DNA of 64,000 bases from Riptortus pedestris (Eukaryota; Arthropoda; Insecta; Hemiptera; Alydidae). The stretch's first letter is position 1, and every line of letters begins with the position of its first letter. The position numbers and the translations under genes are program-made. The notes under the pieces were generated by a model that made no database searches, was not told the origin of the DNA, and saw nothing but the letters and a program-made list of their open reading frames with translations. Positions 36,632 to 47,575 of this stretch are shown in pieces. The stretch covers positions 108,069,501 through 108,133,500 of the forward strand of contig CM032230.1 in assembly GCA_019009955.1 (NCBI GenBank), written 5' to 3'.

Positions 36632-36751
36632 TTAGCAGATTTCTCTTTAGGGAAATCAGCTATTGAGGTCTTACTCATGACGCTAGTTTTGAAAAATTTC
36701 TTCAAATGTCCATCGATCCTACCCAGGAGATGACGAAAATGAGGTCCGTTC

Positions 36752-36836
<85 letters not shown>

Positions 36837-37308
36837 TATTTGTCTGTTAACGCTCTAGCGGTCGCAATTTTCGTTTGATCGTTACCAAACTCGATATTTA
36901 AACGTTTTATGCAAAAATAAAGATCAAGTTCGTTAATGGCTAAAATCGAACCAGTGGGAGGGGGGGTTTAGAGGGGAGGATTTTCGAAAATTCGAAATAT
37001 CTCCGTTACTGTACGTCGGATCGAAAAATTATATAGAAGCAATCTTATTGCTAATTAAATGTACTATAAATAATGTGATATACATTTATTCTGTATCTTT
37101 AATATTAACCGAGATATTTGCATTTTTCTGTTTTCAGCTTCTGAGATGAGTTCAGCTATCTTCGGGTCTAGTCGTGAGTTTCCGTCAAGAGCTAGTTCGG
37201 GCCCTTCCCGTAACTGTTTGACTCTCTATTCTGAAATTTCTCTATTATAAAACTTCACGTGGGAAATCTGCTTAGTTTACACAGCCCCTGCGTGACGGAC
37301 GTTTTTTG
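36632..37308 (+). mobile_element. P/S element, short class, complete
   Basis: P palindrome with one mismatch (TTAGCAGATTTCTC, GGGAAATCAGCT), GATGACGAAAATGAGGTCCG, then (TA)n plus (GA)n at 36758-36838. GTTAACGCTCTAGCGGTCGC, the G-tract block and ATTAACCGAGATATTTGC follow. The short-class module and S end (CACGTGGGAAATCTGCTTAG, CCCTGCGTGACGGACG plus T run) complete it. About 677 bp. Confidence 0.9.
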
Positions 37309-38130
37309 AATTATGGATTGTATTACACAAAGCTTCTCTTCAGACATAGCGGCAGCGAATGTGTAATTGACAGGTCTAGTTCGCCATAAATGTTTTATCA
37401 CAATTTCCATTGATTTTGATGCTGCGAATTTAAAAAACTAAATACTTCAATATCCTATGATCTCTTGTTTTTGAGATAAGGTTATCATTTATGCAAATAA
37501 TGGTCAATTAGATTAATTTTGTTCGGACTCACAGAAGGTTTATTTTACCAAATGATTTTTATGGATTCCAAAATTGATAAAAATATTAGGTTTCAGGGTA
37601 GCTTTTAATGAATAGTTGCATCAGTCTAGTTTTGTTTATTAAATTTAAAATACACATCTCGCATTTTATAACAAACTAGCTCTTTTTTCTTTCAATAATG
37701 GGTTGAAATAGAAATTATTTCGCATGAGAACATACAGTTTGGACTAACCTACGGACGGATGACTTACGAATATTTGATCATTCATTAACATAATACTCCG
37801 ACACCTTAAGGCTAAACATTTTTAATACAGAAAAAAGAGAGTTTTTAGTCCTCGCCTGCGTTATATTTTATTTTAATTTAACTCATATATCCTCCCCTAT
37901 AATATTTTTAAACGCTTTTGAAGGAATTGTTAAACAGCCCATTATTTTAATCTCGCTGTATGAAGTATTTCAATTTATTTACTGTTCTCTTTTTATTAAA
38001 ACGTATACTACTCTTTTAACATGTTTCCCTTTTACCAAAAATGTATTTTATGTATTATTTATTAATTTAATATTTTCATTTTATTGATTATTCCTGTTTT
38101 ATGCGTTTTAAGTTTTTCATTAATATTTTT
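37309..38130. other. anonymous AT-rich DNA
   Basis: Nothing recognised. Confidence 0.3.
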
Positions 38131-38235
38131 CCTCTTCTTAGTATTTGATGTTTTTCCCCTAACGTTATTCCTCAATTCTTTTTCTGTGTTGTTAGGTGTG
38201 TCTATTCGTTAATGGGCAATATCGAAGGAAAAATT
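38131..38235 (+). repeat. unclassified repeat, copy 1
   Basis: CTTCTTAGTATTTGATGTTT through GTTGTTAGGTGTGTCTATTC to GGGCAATATCGAAGGAAAAA is repeated in the same orientation at 40160-40262. Confidence 0.7.
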
Positions 38236-39089
38236 TGAAAATAAACAAATAAAAGTTTCGTAATGAGAGAATCTGAAACAAGAAGTAATCTATTCCTTTC
38301 TATTTGCTTACTTATTCCGTTTTTGGTCCTTTGCTATGTTCCCTGACGTTGAGTCTTATCTACTTTATATAATTGGAATGTTCCTGTCAAGCAAGATGAA
38401 TTACTTTTTAAGAAATAGTGTTAGATTTATTTATTTCAAGCAATCTTCACTCAAATACTGACTTCAATCTTCCAAATTGATGTTTTATATCCCTCATCTG
38501 ATCTTCAGAATAATTGTTTTTATTTTCAAAATAATCCTCCAAACATTTTAATTTCTAATCTAAACTGGACAAGGAGGTATTTAAACTTATTGTAATTTTC
38601 CCACCAGATGCCCCTAAAATAAAATTTCTCCATAGATAATAAAAATAGCTAAATATTTTTAAAATTATTTTTCACAATATATTTTAAAACATACCTCTTC
38701 TTCACTTAAGTTCGGCGTATTAAACACAAATATCTTAAAAACCGGAGGTCATTGGTAGCCACTTTTTTTAAATATATGTGTACATACCATGAACAATCAA
38801 CCATGTAAAAAATGTTGTAGGGCCTCATAAAATATTATGTTGAAATCCAATAGAGAATAATTATTCACCAGTCTTTTCCGTTGATTACAAATATGACAGG
38901 TGTAGGAATATGTAACGGACCCTTTCCAACATCCCCAGCGTCTAGAATAGTAGCAAGAATGCTAAGAACTTTGTTTACATGAAATGAGTTTATGAAAAAT
39001 ATCTTAAGGGTAGTGAGAGATTGATGTACACCAGCAAAAGCACCAGAAACTTTGTATCTCTACAACACAAAATGTGAGAAAAAATAGTT
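38236..39089. other. anonymous AT-rich DNA
   Basis: Nothing recognised. Confidence 0.3.
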
Positions 39090-39217
39090 ATTTATTATAC
39101 AAGTGAGGAAAGTAGATCATTTTACAACTCGAGTGAAACGTTTACCCACACGAGCGAAGCGAGTGTGGTAATTTCACGAGAGTTGTAAATTCTACTTTCG
39201 TCACGAGTGTAATATTA
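39090..39217. repeat. foldback (near-palindromic) repeat of about 125 bp
   Basis: Left-arm blocks GGAAAGTAG, TTTACAACTC, GAGTGAAA, TTACC and ACACGAGC are mirrored in order on the right by GCGAGTGTGGTAA, TTTCACGAGAGTTGTAAA and CTACTTTCG. The centre is the tight hairpin CACACGAGCGAAGCGAGTGT. It could be a small foldback element or half of a larger TIR element together with the adjacent inverted repeat. Confidence 0.7.
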
Positions 39218-39219
39218 AA

Positions 39220-39734
39220 TTTTTTCTGTAATCGTGTAATACATGATCAGATCTAACCAGAATATGAACAAAATTAGGATGTTGTGAAGATTATGGTATG
39301 TTGTTGGTAGGTTATAAGCATGGTTGTGAAAGGTTATAAGCATAGTTATAAAACAACTAGTGATGACTGTGAAGTAGTGCAGTTATAAACAAGTGCAGGT
39401 TATAAACAAGGAAGTTAATTATTGTTATATTTAAATTTGTTACATATTTAAATACATTCACATTTCACTCTGGATTTTTTGATCCTTCCGTTGATTCACA
39501 TTTCAATTTATTTTGTTAAAATAAATTCTTACAATGTTAAGAAACATTTAAAAGCATTTAATTTCCAACTTCAAATTATTTTTTAATTTATACTTATTAC
39601 TAATTAGGAAGGCAATTCACTTTCTTCACTTGTGAAGAAAGTGATTACTTTCTTCACTCTATTGCAAAATGTTTCACTTTCTTCACTCATTTCAGTTTAG
39701 TAATGTTACCATTATTCAACGATTACAGAAAAAA
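39220..39734. mobile_element. candidate small TIR element adjoining the foldback
   Basis: The ends are inverted copies: TTTTTTCTGTAATCGTGTAA at 39220 and, inverted, ATTCAACGATTACAGAAAAA at 39714. The interior has short direct repeats (GGTTATAAGCAT twice, GTTATAAACAAG twice). It also has a perfect 13-bp-arm palindrome, TCACTTTCTTCAC-TT-GTGAAGAAAGTGA, at 39617-39644, followed by two further CTTTCTTCACT copies. No coding frame. Confidence 0.45.
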
Positions 39735-40159
39735 AAACGTTAACCTCATTTTACCCTTTGAATTTTAATATCTGTTGTAACACAAAACCATGCCCCACTA
39801 CTTCCTAGAGAATATAAAGAACTATTTACTCTTGACATTATTTTCTAAAGAACCTTTCAAAATGTTAAATGAAAACTTAGGAACTACACAATCATATACT
39901 CAGGTGTTTCAAAAGTATATTCTTGAACTGGGCGATTCTTTACCCGAAGAGAACAAACCATTTAGTATTGACAAAACATAAAATAACGTACCTAGTAGAT
40001 TTGATGCATATGAATTTACCGTGGATATTAAAGACGCTTTAATCGACTAAGGTTCTTAACGCAAATGAGCTTTTTGGAAAATATTTAATCATTCCAATAA
40101 TCGCAGTAAGACTTGAGAGAAGTACAAATAAATAAGGGACGTGGATATATAATATTTTC
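39735..40159. other. AT-rich DNA with a short open frame
   Basis: A 63-codon frame starting at an ATG at 39790 (MPHYFLENIKNYLLLTLFSK...) ends at 39981. It has no recognised motif, so coding status is uncertain. Confidence 0.25.
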
Positions 40160-40262
40160 ACACTTCTTAGTATTTAATGTTTTTCCCACTAAAGTTATTG
40201 CTCAATTTTTCTTGTGTGTTGTTAGGTGTGTCTATTTGTTAATAGGCAATATTGTAAGAAAA
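40160..40262 (+). repeat. unclassified repeat, copy 2, between direct repeats
   Basis: Matches 38131-38235. It lies between two near-identical segments, AATAAATAAGGGACGTGG followed by ATATATAATA at about 40127 and ATAAATAAGGGACGTGGG followed by TAATATATAA at about 40268. These could be an unusually long target-site duplication or a local duplication. Confidence 0.65.
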
Positions 40263-40289
40263 GGTATAAATAAGGGACGTGGGTAATAT

Positions 40290-41459
40290 ATAAAAGTCGA
40301 TAATAACTTATGAGGTCAAAAATTGTGGATGAAGATTTTAATATACAATATTGTTGAATATTACCCCCTCCCATCATACCAGTTTTTTGCACTTTCTTTC
40401 ATTTGGGATTTAACAGAATCCTTTGTCATTTTCAGTTTGGATCTCGATTTTTTTTCTAGCTCTAGAGGGTATCTTGTGTGTAACAGAGTGGATGAGAGAT
40501 TAGTTAGACAATATTCTAACTTTCATATAAAATTCTCTCTTCTGTCGGAAGAGCAGTCAATAATAAAATAAAAACATTGCTATTTGGAAGAAGGCTTATT
40601 TTTTACACAAATTTTGGCACATGGCATTGTTTCTCATTTGAAAGCGTAGGTTAAAGTCAATGAAATTTAATAGAGATGATTGAGTGTAGTTAACAGGTCA
40701 CTTGTCCCTTTGTCTGTTCGCAGCCAGGCTCATGTCTCTGGTTTATCACGAATTATATTCCACCTATCCCTTTACTCATAGTTCAATGGCTGTGTAACCA
40801 GCTGAGTGTCTGGATAAACCGTGTTTTCAGGGCCTTTTAAATCCACAGGAATCTCCATCCGCCACTCGCCTGTCATTATTAATGTTCGAAATTATTTAGC
40901 GCCTAGGACAGTAATATATTTCATAAAAATTAAATGACCTCTAGGCTTTATCAACTCGTCAAATTATAACTTCTAATGCGAGATCCAAAGATAAACAAGC
41001 CTGAAGAGCCATCAATTATGACCAGAACACCACTAATTATATATATCCAAATATTAATGATAACAGTAACTATTCTCGCAAGTGTTGGATATTATTTAAG
41101 TGCAGGTTTCTCGAAATCATGTGTTAGGGACAGTTTTAGTTTTAATGACACGTTCTTTCGGCAGGTTTATTTCCACTTACAAAAATTAGATAAGTTCTTT
41201 TAAATTCTGGGATTGCTTTTGATAACTTTGAGTGAAATAAAAAGATAAACTGATAAAACTTGTCCTGAAATTAAAACCATTACTCTCCAAATGTAGGCTT
41301 CTAACCGTATCTGTTCCTGTAAGTCTCAGGCAAATGTCGGGAAATTATATCTCTCTGAATCGGGAACTATTTACTTTCCTCTTTTCTTCATTCTGTAAAA
41401 GACATTTTTTTTTTTTAAAGGAGTTATGTAGCCCCAAGTCAAAAACGTATTTTTATTTA
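40290..41459. other. anonymous DNA with short open frames
   Basis: Frames at 40323-40571 (82 codons) and 40976-41203 (75 codons; hydrophobic segment around ILMITVTILASVGYYLSAGF) have no recognised family. Not supported as genes. Confidence 0.25.
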
Positions 41460-41469
41460 ATCCAATTCC

Positions 41470-41697
41470 GGTGCTCAGGTTAGCCATGTGAGTTAAAGCG
41501 TTAGCCTTAATCTCACATGGTAAACCTACAGTGGCGAGTTCGATTCCCGCCTGGGCAATAGAAATTTATTTAGTGACGGAATTCATTAAATGAAATCCTT
41601 AGTCCCACCCTGGCTAGAAAAGGGTGGTAAACTGTAGATAACCCGTCCCAATTAGCCTCAGTTGCAAAAAGTGGACGTTAATAAATAATAATAATAT
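41470..41697 (+). mobile_element. tRNA-derived SINE, best copy, with target-site duplication
   Basis: Flanked by ATCCAATTCC at 41460-41469 and 41698-41707. The head folds like a tRNA: GCTCAGG at the start pairs with CCTGGGC at 41549-41555 as a 7-bp acceptor-like stem with one G-T pair. A good pol III B box (GAGTTCGATTCCCGC) lies at 41537-41551. The body contains the CCCACCCTGGCTAG...AAGGGTGG hairpin, CCCGTCCCAATTAGCCTCAG and AGTGGACGTTAATAAATAAT, with an (AAT)n tail. About 228 bp. It is the reference for five other copies or fragments in the window. Confidence 0.92.
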
Positions 41698-41707
41698 ATC
41701 CAATTCC

Positions 41708-42161
41708 ATATAATTTTTATTATATGCGTCGCACAAACGACGCACAATGTACCAACTGGACCAATCTAGTTGGACAAAAGTTATTTAAATGAAGTCAATG
41801 AAATTTCATTTTAACATTCTCATTTTCGGCCACATACTTCACCTGTTTAGACAAAGGAAAACCCCTAAGAGGTAGGAGGTTTTTTTTGTTTTTTTTAACA
41901 ATAGCTAAAGTATCAAGAACCCAACGCAGTTAGGCGGTCGAGCGCTCAGTGTCACTGTTAACCCTAACAGGTTTATTAGAGTTCTGTGCGATTTTAAGTG
42001 CTTTCTTGTAATGGAGTCTGCAACTAGAGGTATTTTAAAATTTAATAAAGAACAAAAAATTACCAAAATATGTAATAGTTATGTATCATATCAATATGTA
42101 ATATATTGATTACATATCTATTTCAATATGTAATAGTTAACTAAACATTGGTGTTCAGTCG
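41708..42161. other. anonymous AT-rich DNA
   Basis: Nothing recognised beyond AATATGTAAT direct repeats near 42060-42130. Confidence 0.3.
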
Positions 42162-42443
42162 TCAGTTTGAATTTTTAAATTTCCCGCGCTCGCTGGGTTC
42201 ATAGACCCGCCACACACACATGCATATCGCCAAGCCGTGGCTACAGCGGAAAAACACATGCAGTTCAAGAAGGCATCGGCTAGAAAAAAAGGAAACAGTC
42301 AGTTGGAATTCACCCGTGATAGAGTCAGTCAGTTGTTTCATCTCCCGCAAAGCTGCCATCCTGTGCAGATCACCGTAACCGGCTGGAAATCGGATCTTCT
42401 ACGGAACTCAGAACATAGCAACGAAGGAGGACTCCACTTCTAG
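42162..42443. other. GC-richer patch with open frames on both strands
   Basis: Composition is balanced here, unlike the flanks. A minus-strand ATG frame (42359 down to 42162, beginning MAALREMKQLTDSITGEFQL) and a plus-strand frame (42237-42443, GTG start) overlap. Neither has a recognised motif. It could be an exon or an unidentified repeat. Confidence 0.2.
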
Positions 42444-42544
42444 GAACGATTTCGTTTCCCGCAGGTGCCTATTTTAATAATGCTAGCATTATTTGCGCAA
42501 TTATCAAATGAGTACTCACACAATATAGGACCTATCGTTCATTC

Positions 42545-42546
<2 letters not shown>

Positions 42547-42592
<46 letters not shown>
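42547..42592. repeat. (TA)n microsatellite outside a recognisable P/S copy
   Basis: About 23 TA repeats in anonymous flanks (CATTCTATG on the left, TTGCCGCTAAATTAG on the right). Confidence 0.9.
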
Positions 42593-42593
<1 letters not shown>

Positions 42594-43296
42594 CCGCTAA
42601 ATTAGTAAATTAGTATTAGTTTATAAAGTTAAGTTCTTTCTGCTTCTTGTTCAACCTCTATTTATAACGTGTATTATGCGTTGTTTTAATCAATTCAATA
42701 TACTTGATTCTTAGGAGAACTCAAATAGTTGTTTGTGTTATTTCCAATTGAAAATATTAAATATTTCAATCTAATGCTCTCTCTTATTCTCGCCTTTAAA
42801 AAGCTTCCCGCCAATACAATTGGTCATCAAAAATAATTATTTTTTGCTATAAGTAGCATTCGACTAGAGATCTACTATCTAGTCAAGATGTGAAAATAGT
42901 TTTAAAAGAACCTCTGTTTAATGTAGTTTCGTAATATATTAGCAGTCACTTGAGATTTGTTGCGATTATAAAAAAACAATTTTTTTTATTCATAGGTGAC
43001 CATTTGCATCAATATTCGATGTTTGGCATTCCGTTCCGGCCAAAGGTCGATTTAACGAAGTGATCAACTTCTTGATGATGAATTTCAGTGATTTCGTCCA
43101 CCTAGATTCGAATCGACTGGTGTGCACTGTGCGACTAAGGAATGTCTATGTTAAGCATGTGAACACTGCTATAAATATGAGACATAATAACTCCACTTAT
43201 TCTGGATTATAAATATTTACTTATTTCTATGAGGCTGAAATTGGAAGCATTCTGGCATCGCAGAGCGGGTAGAACTAATGACTACGCCACAGTAAT
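42593..43296. other. anonymous AT-rich DNA
   Basis: Nothing recognised. Confidence 0.3.
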
Positions 43297-43800
43297 CAAA
43301 AGCCCACCACGCAGGAGCTGCGTAAACTAAGCAGATTTCCCACGTGAAGTTTTACAATAGAGATATTTCACGAGGACCAACAGTTACCCGAAACGGCAGA
43401 ACTAGCTTTTGGCGGAAATCACGACTAGAACCGACATTAGCCGATCTCATCTCCTCCGTTACCCGCACAAACTTAATAAAAATGCAAATGTCTCGATTAA
43501 TAGTCAAGATTGAGAAATAATGTATATAACAATATTTAATGTACATTTAACTTACAATAAGACTGGTTCTATACAAGCTTTCGATCGGACGTAAAGTAAC
43601 AGAGATATTTCGAAAATCCCCCCCCCCTGAAACCCCCTCCCACTGATCAGATTTCAGCCATTAACGAACTTGATTTTTCTTTTTGCATGAAACGAGTAAA
43701 TATCGAGTTTGGGATCAATTATTTTTTTTAAATTTTTATTTATTTAGTTTTGTGCAATTAAATAAAACTTACGAATGCTAGAGTTTTAACACACACACAC

Positions 43801-43857
<57 letters not shown>

Positions 43858-43860
<3 letters not shown>

Positions 43861-43988
43861 GGTGTCCCCAAACCAAACGGCCAAACTTCAAGGATCGATA
43901 GAGGATCGAAAAACTAAGAAAAAAAGTCCTCTGGCATATGCTTCGTTTTTGAGAAAATCACAAAAAACTGAAAATAGTTGTGCAAAAA
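43858..43988 (+). repeat. left terminal inverted repeat
   Basis: 131 bp from CAGGGTGTCCCC to GTTGTGCAAAAA. It matches the complement of the right end with a few substitutions; the right repeat carries an extra roughly 11-bp stretch near the CGTTTT motif. Confidence 0.92.
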
Positions 43989-44254
43989 GTGTATTTTTGT
44001 TAATAATGTATTTAAATTACAAAAAACTATTGGCTTTTTGAGTAAGCTTAATTTTTTAATTTACGAGGAGTAAATTTAGAAAACATGAATATTCTCAAGC
44101 TTTCCTTATCAATAAAACGTCTAGGTTGAATGTTTTAAACTTAAAAAGAAAGGATTAAAATGTTTACTATCATTTTAATCCTTTTTGGGGGGAATCCAGC
44201 CTCGCATTCTCACATTAGTGGTGTTACTAGTACTGTTCAGTGAAGTCAACAAAT

Positions 44255-45331
44255 ATGGCTAGATTTACCAACGCTGAATACGCGGACATAGTCTACGTCT
44301 ACGGATTCTGCGATGGCAATGCACGTCAGGCAGTTCGGGAATATCGCAGACGGTTTCCTGACCGAGAAACCCCACACAGAGGTGTTTTTACCAGCACTTT
44401 CAGAAGGCTTCGAGAGACTGGGTCCTTCTCATGTAATCGCCGTGGAAAGCGTATGCAGGCTCCGATGGAAGCCGACCTGAGGCGGAGGGAGAGGATACTG
44501 AGACACTTCAATACCAACCCTAGCACAAGCGTCCGGAGAGCTGCTTCAGTTCTAAGCATACCAAAGACAACCATTTGGCGCACATTAAGGGCTGACCGCA
44601 GGCATGCTTACCATGTACAAAAGGTACAAAATTTAATACCCGCTGATTATCCCCGCCGATTAAATTTTTGTAATTGGTACAAAGAACAATTGCAAAACGA
44701 TGTAAACTTAAGTTCGAAAGTAATCTGGACGGACGAAGCGACTTTTACACGTGCGGGCATATTCAATCAAAGAAACTACCACCTTTGGGCACATGAAAAT
44801 CCCCGCGCTGTTAGAGAATTTCACTACCAGCATGAGTTTTCTGTAAACGTGTGGGTCGGTCTTTGATATAATCGCATAATAGGTGCCGTATTTTTACCTG
44901 CTCGACTTCACGCTGAAAGTTATCATCTATTCCTGGAGAATGACTTACGTGCACTTTTGGAAGATATCCCTTTGGAAACAAGGCTTGAGAGCTGGTTTCA
45001 ACTCGATGGTTGTCCTGCACATTACGGAAGGGCCGTACGAGACTGGTTGGACATCAACTGCCCAGGTCGCTGGATAGGATGAGGTGGGCCGGTGCCTTGG
45101 CCTCCCCGGTCTCCGGTCCTCACGCCACTAGATTTCTTCGTGTGGGGATACGTGAAAGAAAATGTCTACCGAGAGCCCGTCCGCACAAGGGATGACCTCA
45201 TCGAGCGCATCAGAATGGTTTGCAACCAGCTCACCGCAGAACAATGTTTAGATGCAGTGCGATCTGTGAGTACGCGATGTGATGCGTGTATTGCAGCGAG
45301 AGGCCAGAACTTCGAACAACATTTACGTTGA
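44255..45331 (+). pseudogene. DDE transposase with two in-frame stops
   Basis: The ATG at 44255 (protein starts MARFTNAEYADIVYVYGFCD) gives a 358-codon frame, normal length for the family. The N-terminal part (about residues 1-125) is a helix-turn-helix DNA-binding region of the type found in DUF4817-containing transposases (DGNARQAVREYRRRFPDR; SIPKTTIWRTLR). The DDE_3-type catalytic core follows: D160 in WTDEATF, D251 in LDGCPAHY, D293 in LTPLDFFVWGY, giving 41 positions between the second and third D. TGA stops interrupt at codons 204 and 276, and no frameshift is visible, so it decayed by point mutation only. An upstream in-frame GTG at 44240 is a less likely start. It would bind the terminal repeats and cut and paste the element in the nucleus. 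Confidence 0.93.
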
Positions 45332-45735
45332 CGCTTTAGAAATTAACGATGTAATTTTAGAGAAGGTAAAACCTTCAAAATTTTCAGGTTTTTTTTTTTC
45401 TCATTAAGATAGACTCATATAAAAACTGAAACATTTATGTTTCCAAGCAAGAATATTTAATTATTTTATTAATTTTCTAAATTTTTAATCTTTTTTTATG
45501 TTTTAATCTTCAGTTATTGTTCATAATGTTATCTACTTTAAATAGGTATTTTTTTTTATACTATGAATATTTGAATAAAAAAGTATTTATTATTTTTTCT
45601 TAATAAAAAATAATTTTTTTTTTCAATTACCTTTCTGTTAGTATAAGATTAGAATACAATAATTGTATTGGAATAACATTTATAGCTAAAATTCATTCAA
45701 GGAATAAAATCCGCTCTTCCATTGGCCTTAACTAG

Positions 45736-45874
45736 TTTTTGCACAACTATTTTTAGTTTTTTGTGATTTTCTCGAAAACGAAGCGAAAACGAGGCATATG
45801 CCAGAGGACTTTTTGTTTTAGTTTTTCGATCCTCTATCGATCCCTAAAGTTTGGCCGTTTGGTTTGGGGACACC

Positions 45875-45877
<3 letters not shown>
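45736..45877 (-). repeat. right terminal inverted repeat
   Basis: 142 bp, the complement of the left repeat, ending GGGGACACCCTG, followed by TA repeats. It includes a short local duplication (CGAAAACGAAGCGAAAACGA) absent from the left copy. Confidence 0.92.
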
Positions 45878-45953
<76 letters not shown>

Positions 45954-46079
45954 TAGAGAGAGAGTTCCTCATTTTCGTCATCTCCTGGGTAGGATTGATG
46001 GGCATTTGAAGAAATTTTTGAAAATTGCGTCATGAGTACGACCTCAAAAGCTGATTTCCCTTAAGAGAAATCTGCTAAA

Positions 46080-46799
46080 AATGACCTGATAATCGCACTA
46101 TTAGAGTAACCAGTTAACTAGCTGATATTTAGAGATGGAAGTTTTTATAGTATCCATCTCCTAACGGAAACCTCGCTCGCTAGTTCAAAAATAAAACTGA
46201 TAAACACACTTTTTTAGGGCAGAGATTATTCATTGGGATATTTAGTACCTAGTTCCCCTCATCCATACTTTGGAGTAAAAATCTTTGTATTGCGTTCCGT
46301 TTTTTGCAAAATCTAATTTTTAGTTATTTCATTAAATTTTCTTTACAATCCTTAAAGAAACATTTGAGCTTTTGACCCACAGAGAAATTAATAAGGACTC
46401 AAAATGACAAAAATTCTCTATTCTTTAAATCCGTCTTAAATCTTCTACAAAAAATAAACTAGTTTTGAGTAGACACACATTCTGTTAACCTACGTTCAGC
46501 TTTTTCTATTACTTAATGTTTTCTTACGTCAGGTAATAATAGTAAGCGAATGTGTCAGAGAAGTGTAATAATTAACCAAAGAGTTTCTGTGGAGTGTGTA
46601 GAGATTTCAAATTTAAGGTAGACGACGAAGTTTGACGGAGTTTCAACCTCAAAACCGAACCCCGTCCCCTATACAATATACCGATCCTTTATATATGTAA
46701 TTTCAGCCTCACTCAAAAAGCCCTCCACAACACTGAATAAACCTTCCCATCTCGACAACCATAACCTAAAAACCACTAATCCATACACAGTAAAACAAG
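46080..46799. other. anonymous AT-rich DNA
   Basis: Nothing recognised. Confidence 0.3.
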
Positions 46800-47131
46800 T
46801 CAGTCAGAGAAATCTGCATACCAGTAACAGTAGTAGTAATGAGTCTCTAAACCAATTACATGAGAGCCGCAAAGTTACGGAAAACGCCCAACTAGCGGGA
46901 TACTCACGAATAGACCCGACATCGGACCTATCTACCATAAAAAAAAACGATAATTCAAATTGCTTAAAGGGGCGCCAAAATCGTTTTTTGTACACAGGCG
47001 CCTTACGGGGGCCCTGCCATTAACGAACTTGATCTTTCTCTTTACATAAAATGATTAAATATCGAGTTTGGTAACGATCAAACAACAATTAAGTCCACTT
47101 GAGTGTTAACAGACAAATATATATATTTGGC
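46800..47131 (-). mobile_element. mosaic P/S fragment with short insertion
   Basis: 46806-46925 matches the short-class module (GAGAAATCTGCATACCAGTA, GAGAGCCGCAAAGTTACGGA). An unrelated patch at about 46940-47012 includes GGGGCGCC and GGCGCCTTACGGGGGCC. The core resumes with GCCATTAACGAACTTGATCT and runs to GTTAACAGACAAATATATAT. Both termini are missing. Confidence 0.65.
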
Positions 47132-47522
47132 AAACCAAAAATGACCTTTGCCAAATCCCAAGTCAAACAAGTCTCCGAAAGGTTTCTATACTGGAAAAAC
47201 AAAAAATATCATAGAATAGTTATAATTATTATCATCCAACGTGCATAAACCTCTGACATCTTGCAATAATTTTACTACTCTTTCTTAAATAACTACCGTC
47301 GTATCCATCCATATCTGACCAAAAGCGAACTCTTTGAGGTCCCTCTCACAAGGTCCAGGACCTTCCTTTTCTGCAAATTAATATGCGCTTGAACTTCAGG
47401 TACCGTGTAAGATACTCTCCAAATCCTTCCACTCCTAAGTATGTTATTATCTGATATAAAAATTCATTATATAAATATGCTAATAAATTATCCATTTAAT
47501 GCAAGTAGCTACTGAAATATCA

Positions 47523-47575
<53 letters not shown>

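Larger units (their letters stand above)
43858..45877 (+). mobile_element. Tc1/mariner-superfamily transposon (DD41D), 2,020 bp
   Basis: Bounded by long terminal inverted repeats beginning CAGGGTGTCCCCAAACCAAA, flanked on both sides by TA inside a (TA)n tract, as expected for TA target duplication. It encodes one uninterrupted-length but stop-containing transposase. The TIRs are still very similar to each other, so the insertion is not very old despite the two stops. It is non-autonomous as it stands. A DD41D spacing is known for families such as rosa and Visitor; the subgroup assignment here rests only on that spacing. Confidence 0.93.
43297..46079 (-). mobile_element. P/S element, short class, split by a Tc1/mariner-type transposon
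   Basis: The S end is on the left (AAAAGCCCACCACGCAGGAG, CTAAGCAGATTTCCCACGTG). The short-class module (CGAACTAGCT-like, complement of AGCTAGTTC), ATGCAAATGTCTCGATTAAT, the C-tract block and a CA/TA tract up to 43857 follow. The transposon interrupts at 43858-45877. The TA/GA tract continues at 45878-45964, followed by CTCATTTTCGTCATCTCCTG, TAGGATTGATGGGCATTTGA and the P end (GATTTCCCTTAAGAGAAATC, TGCTAAAA). Without the insert the copy is about 760 bp. Confidence 0.9.

Noticed and set aside
41470..41560. A tRNA gene with a B box and acceptor-like stem
   Set aside because: It is the head of a SINE with a conserved body, AAT tail and target duplication, and other copies have decayed arms.
43297..46079. 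P/S elements as ordinary TIR MITEs mobilised by the DD41D transposase
   Set aside because: P/S ends (AGCAGATTTCCC) have no similarity to the transposon TIR (CAGGGTGTCCCC), and the inverted match is subterminal rather than terminal.
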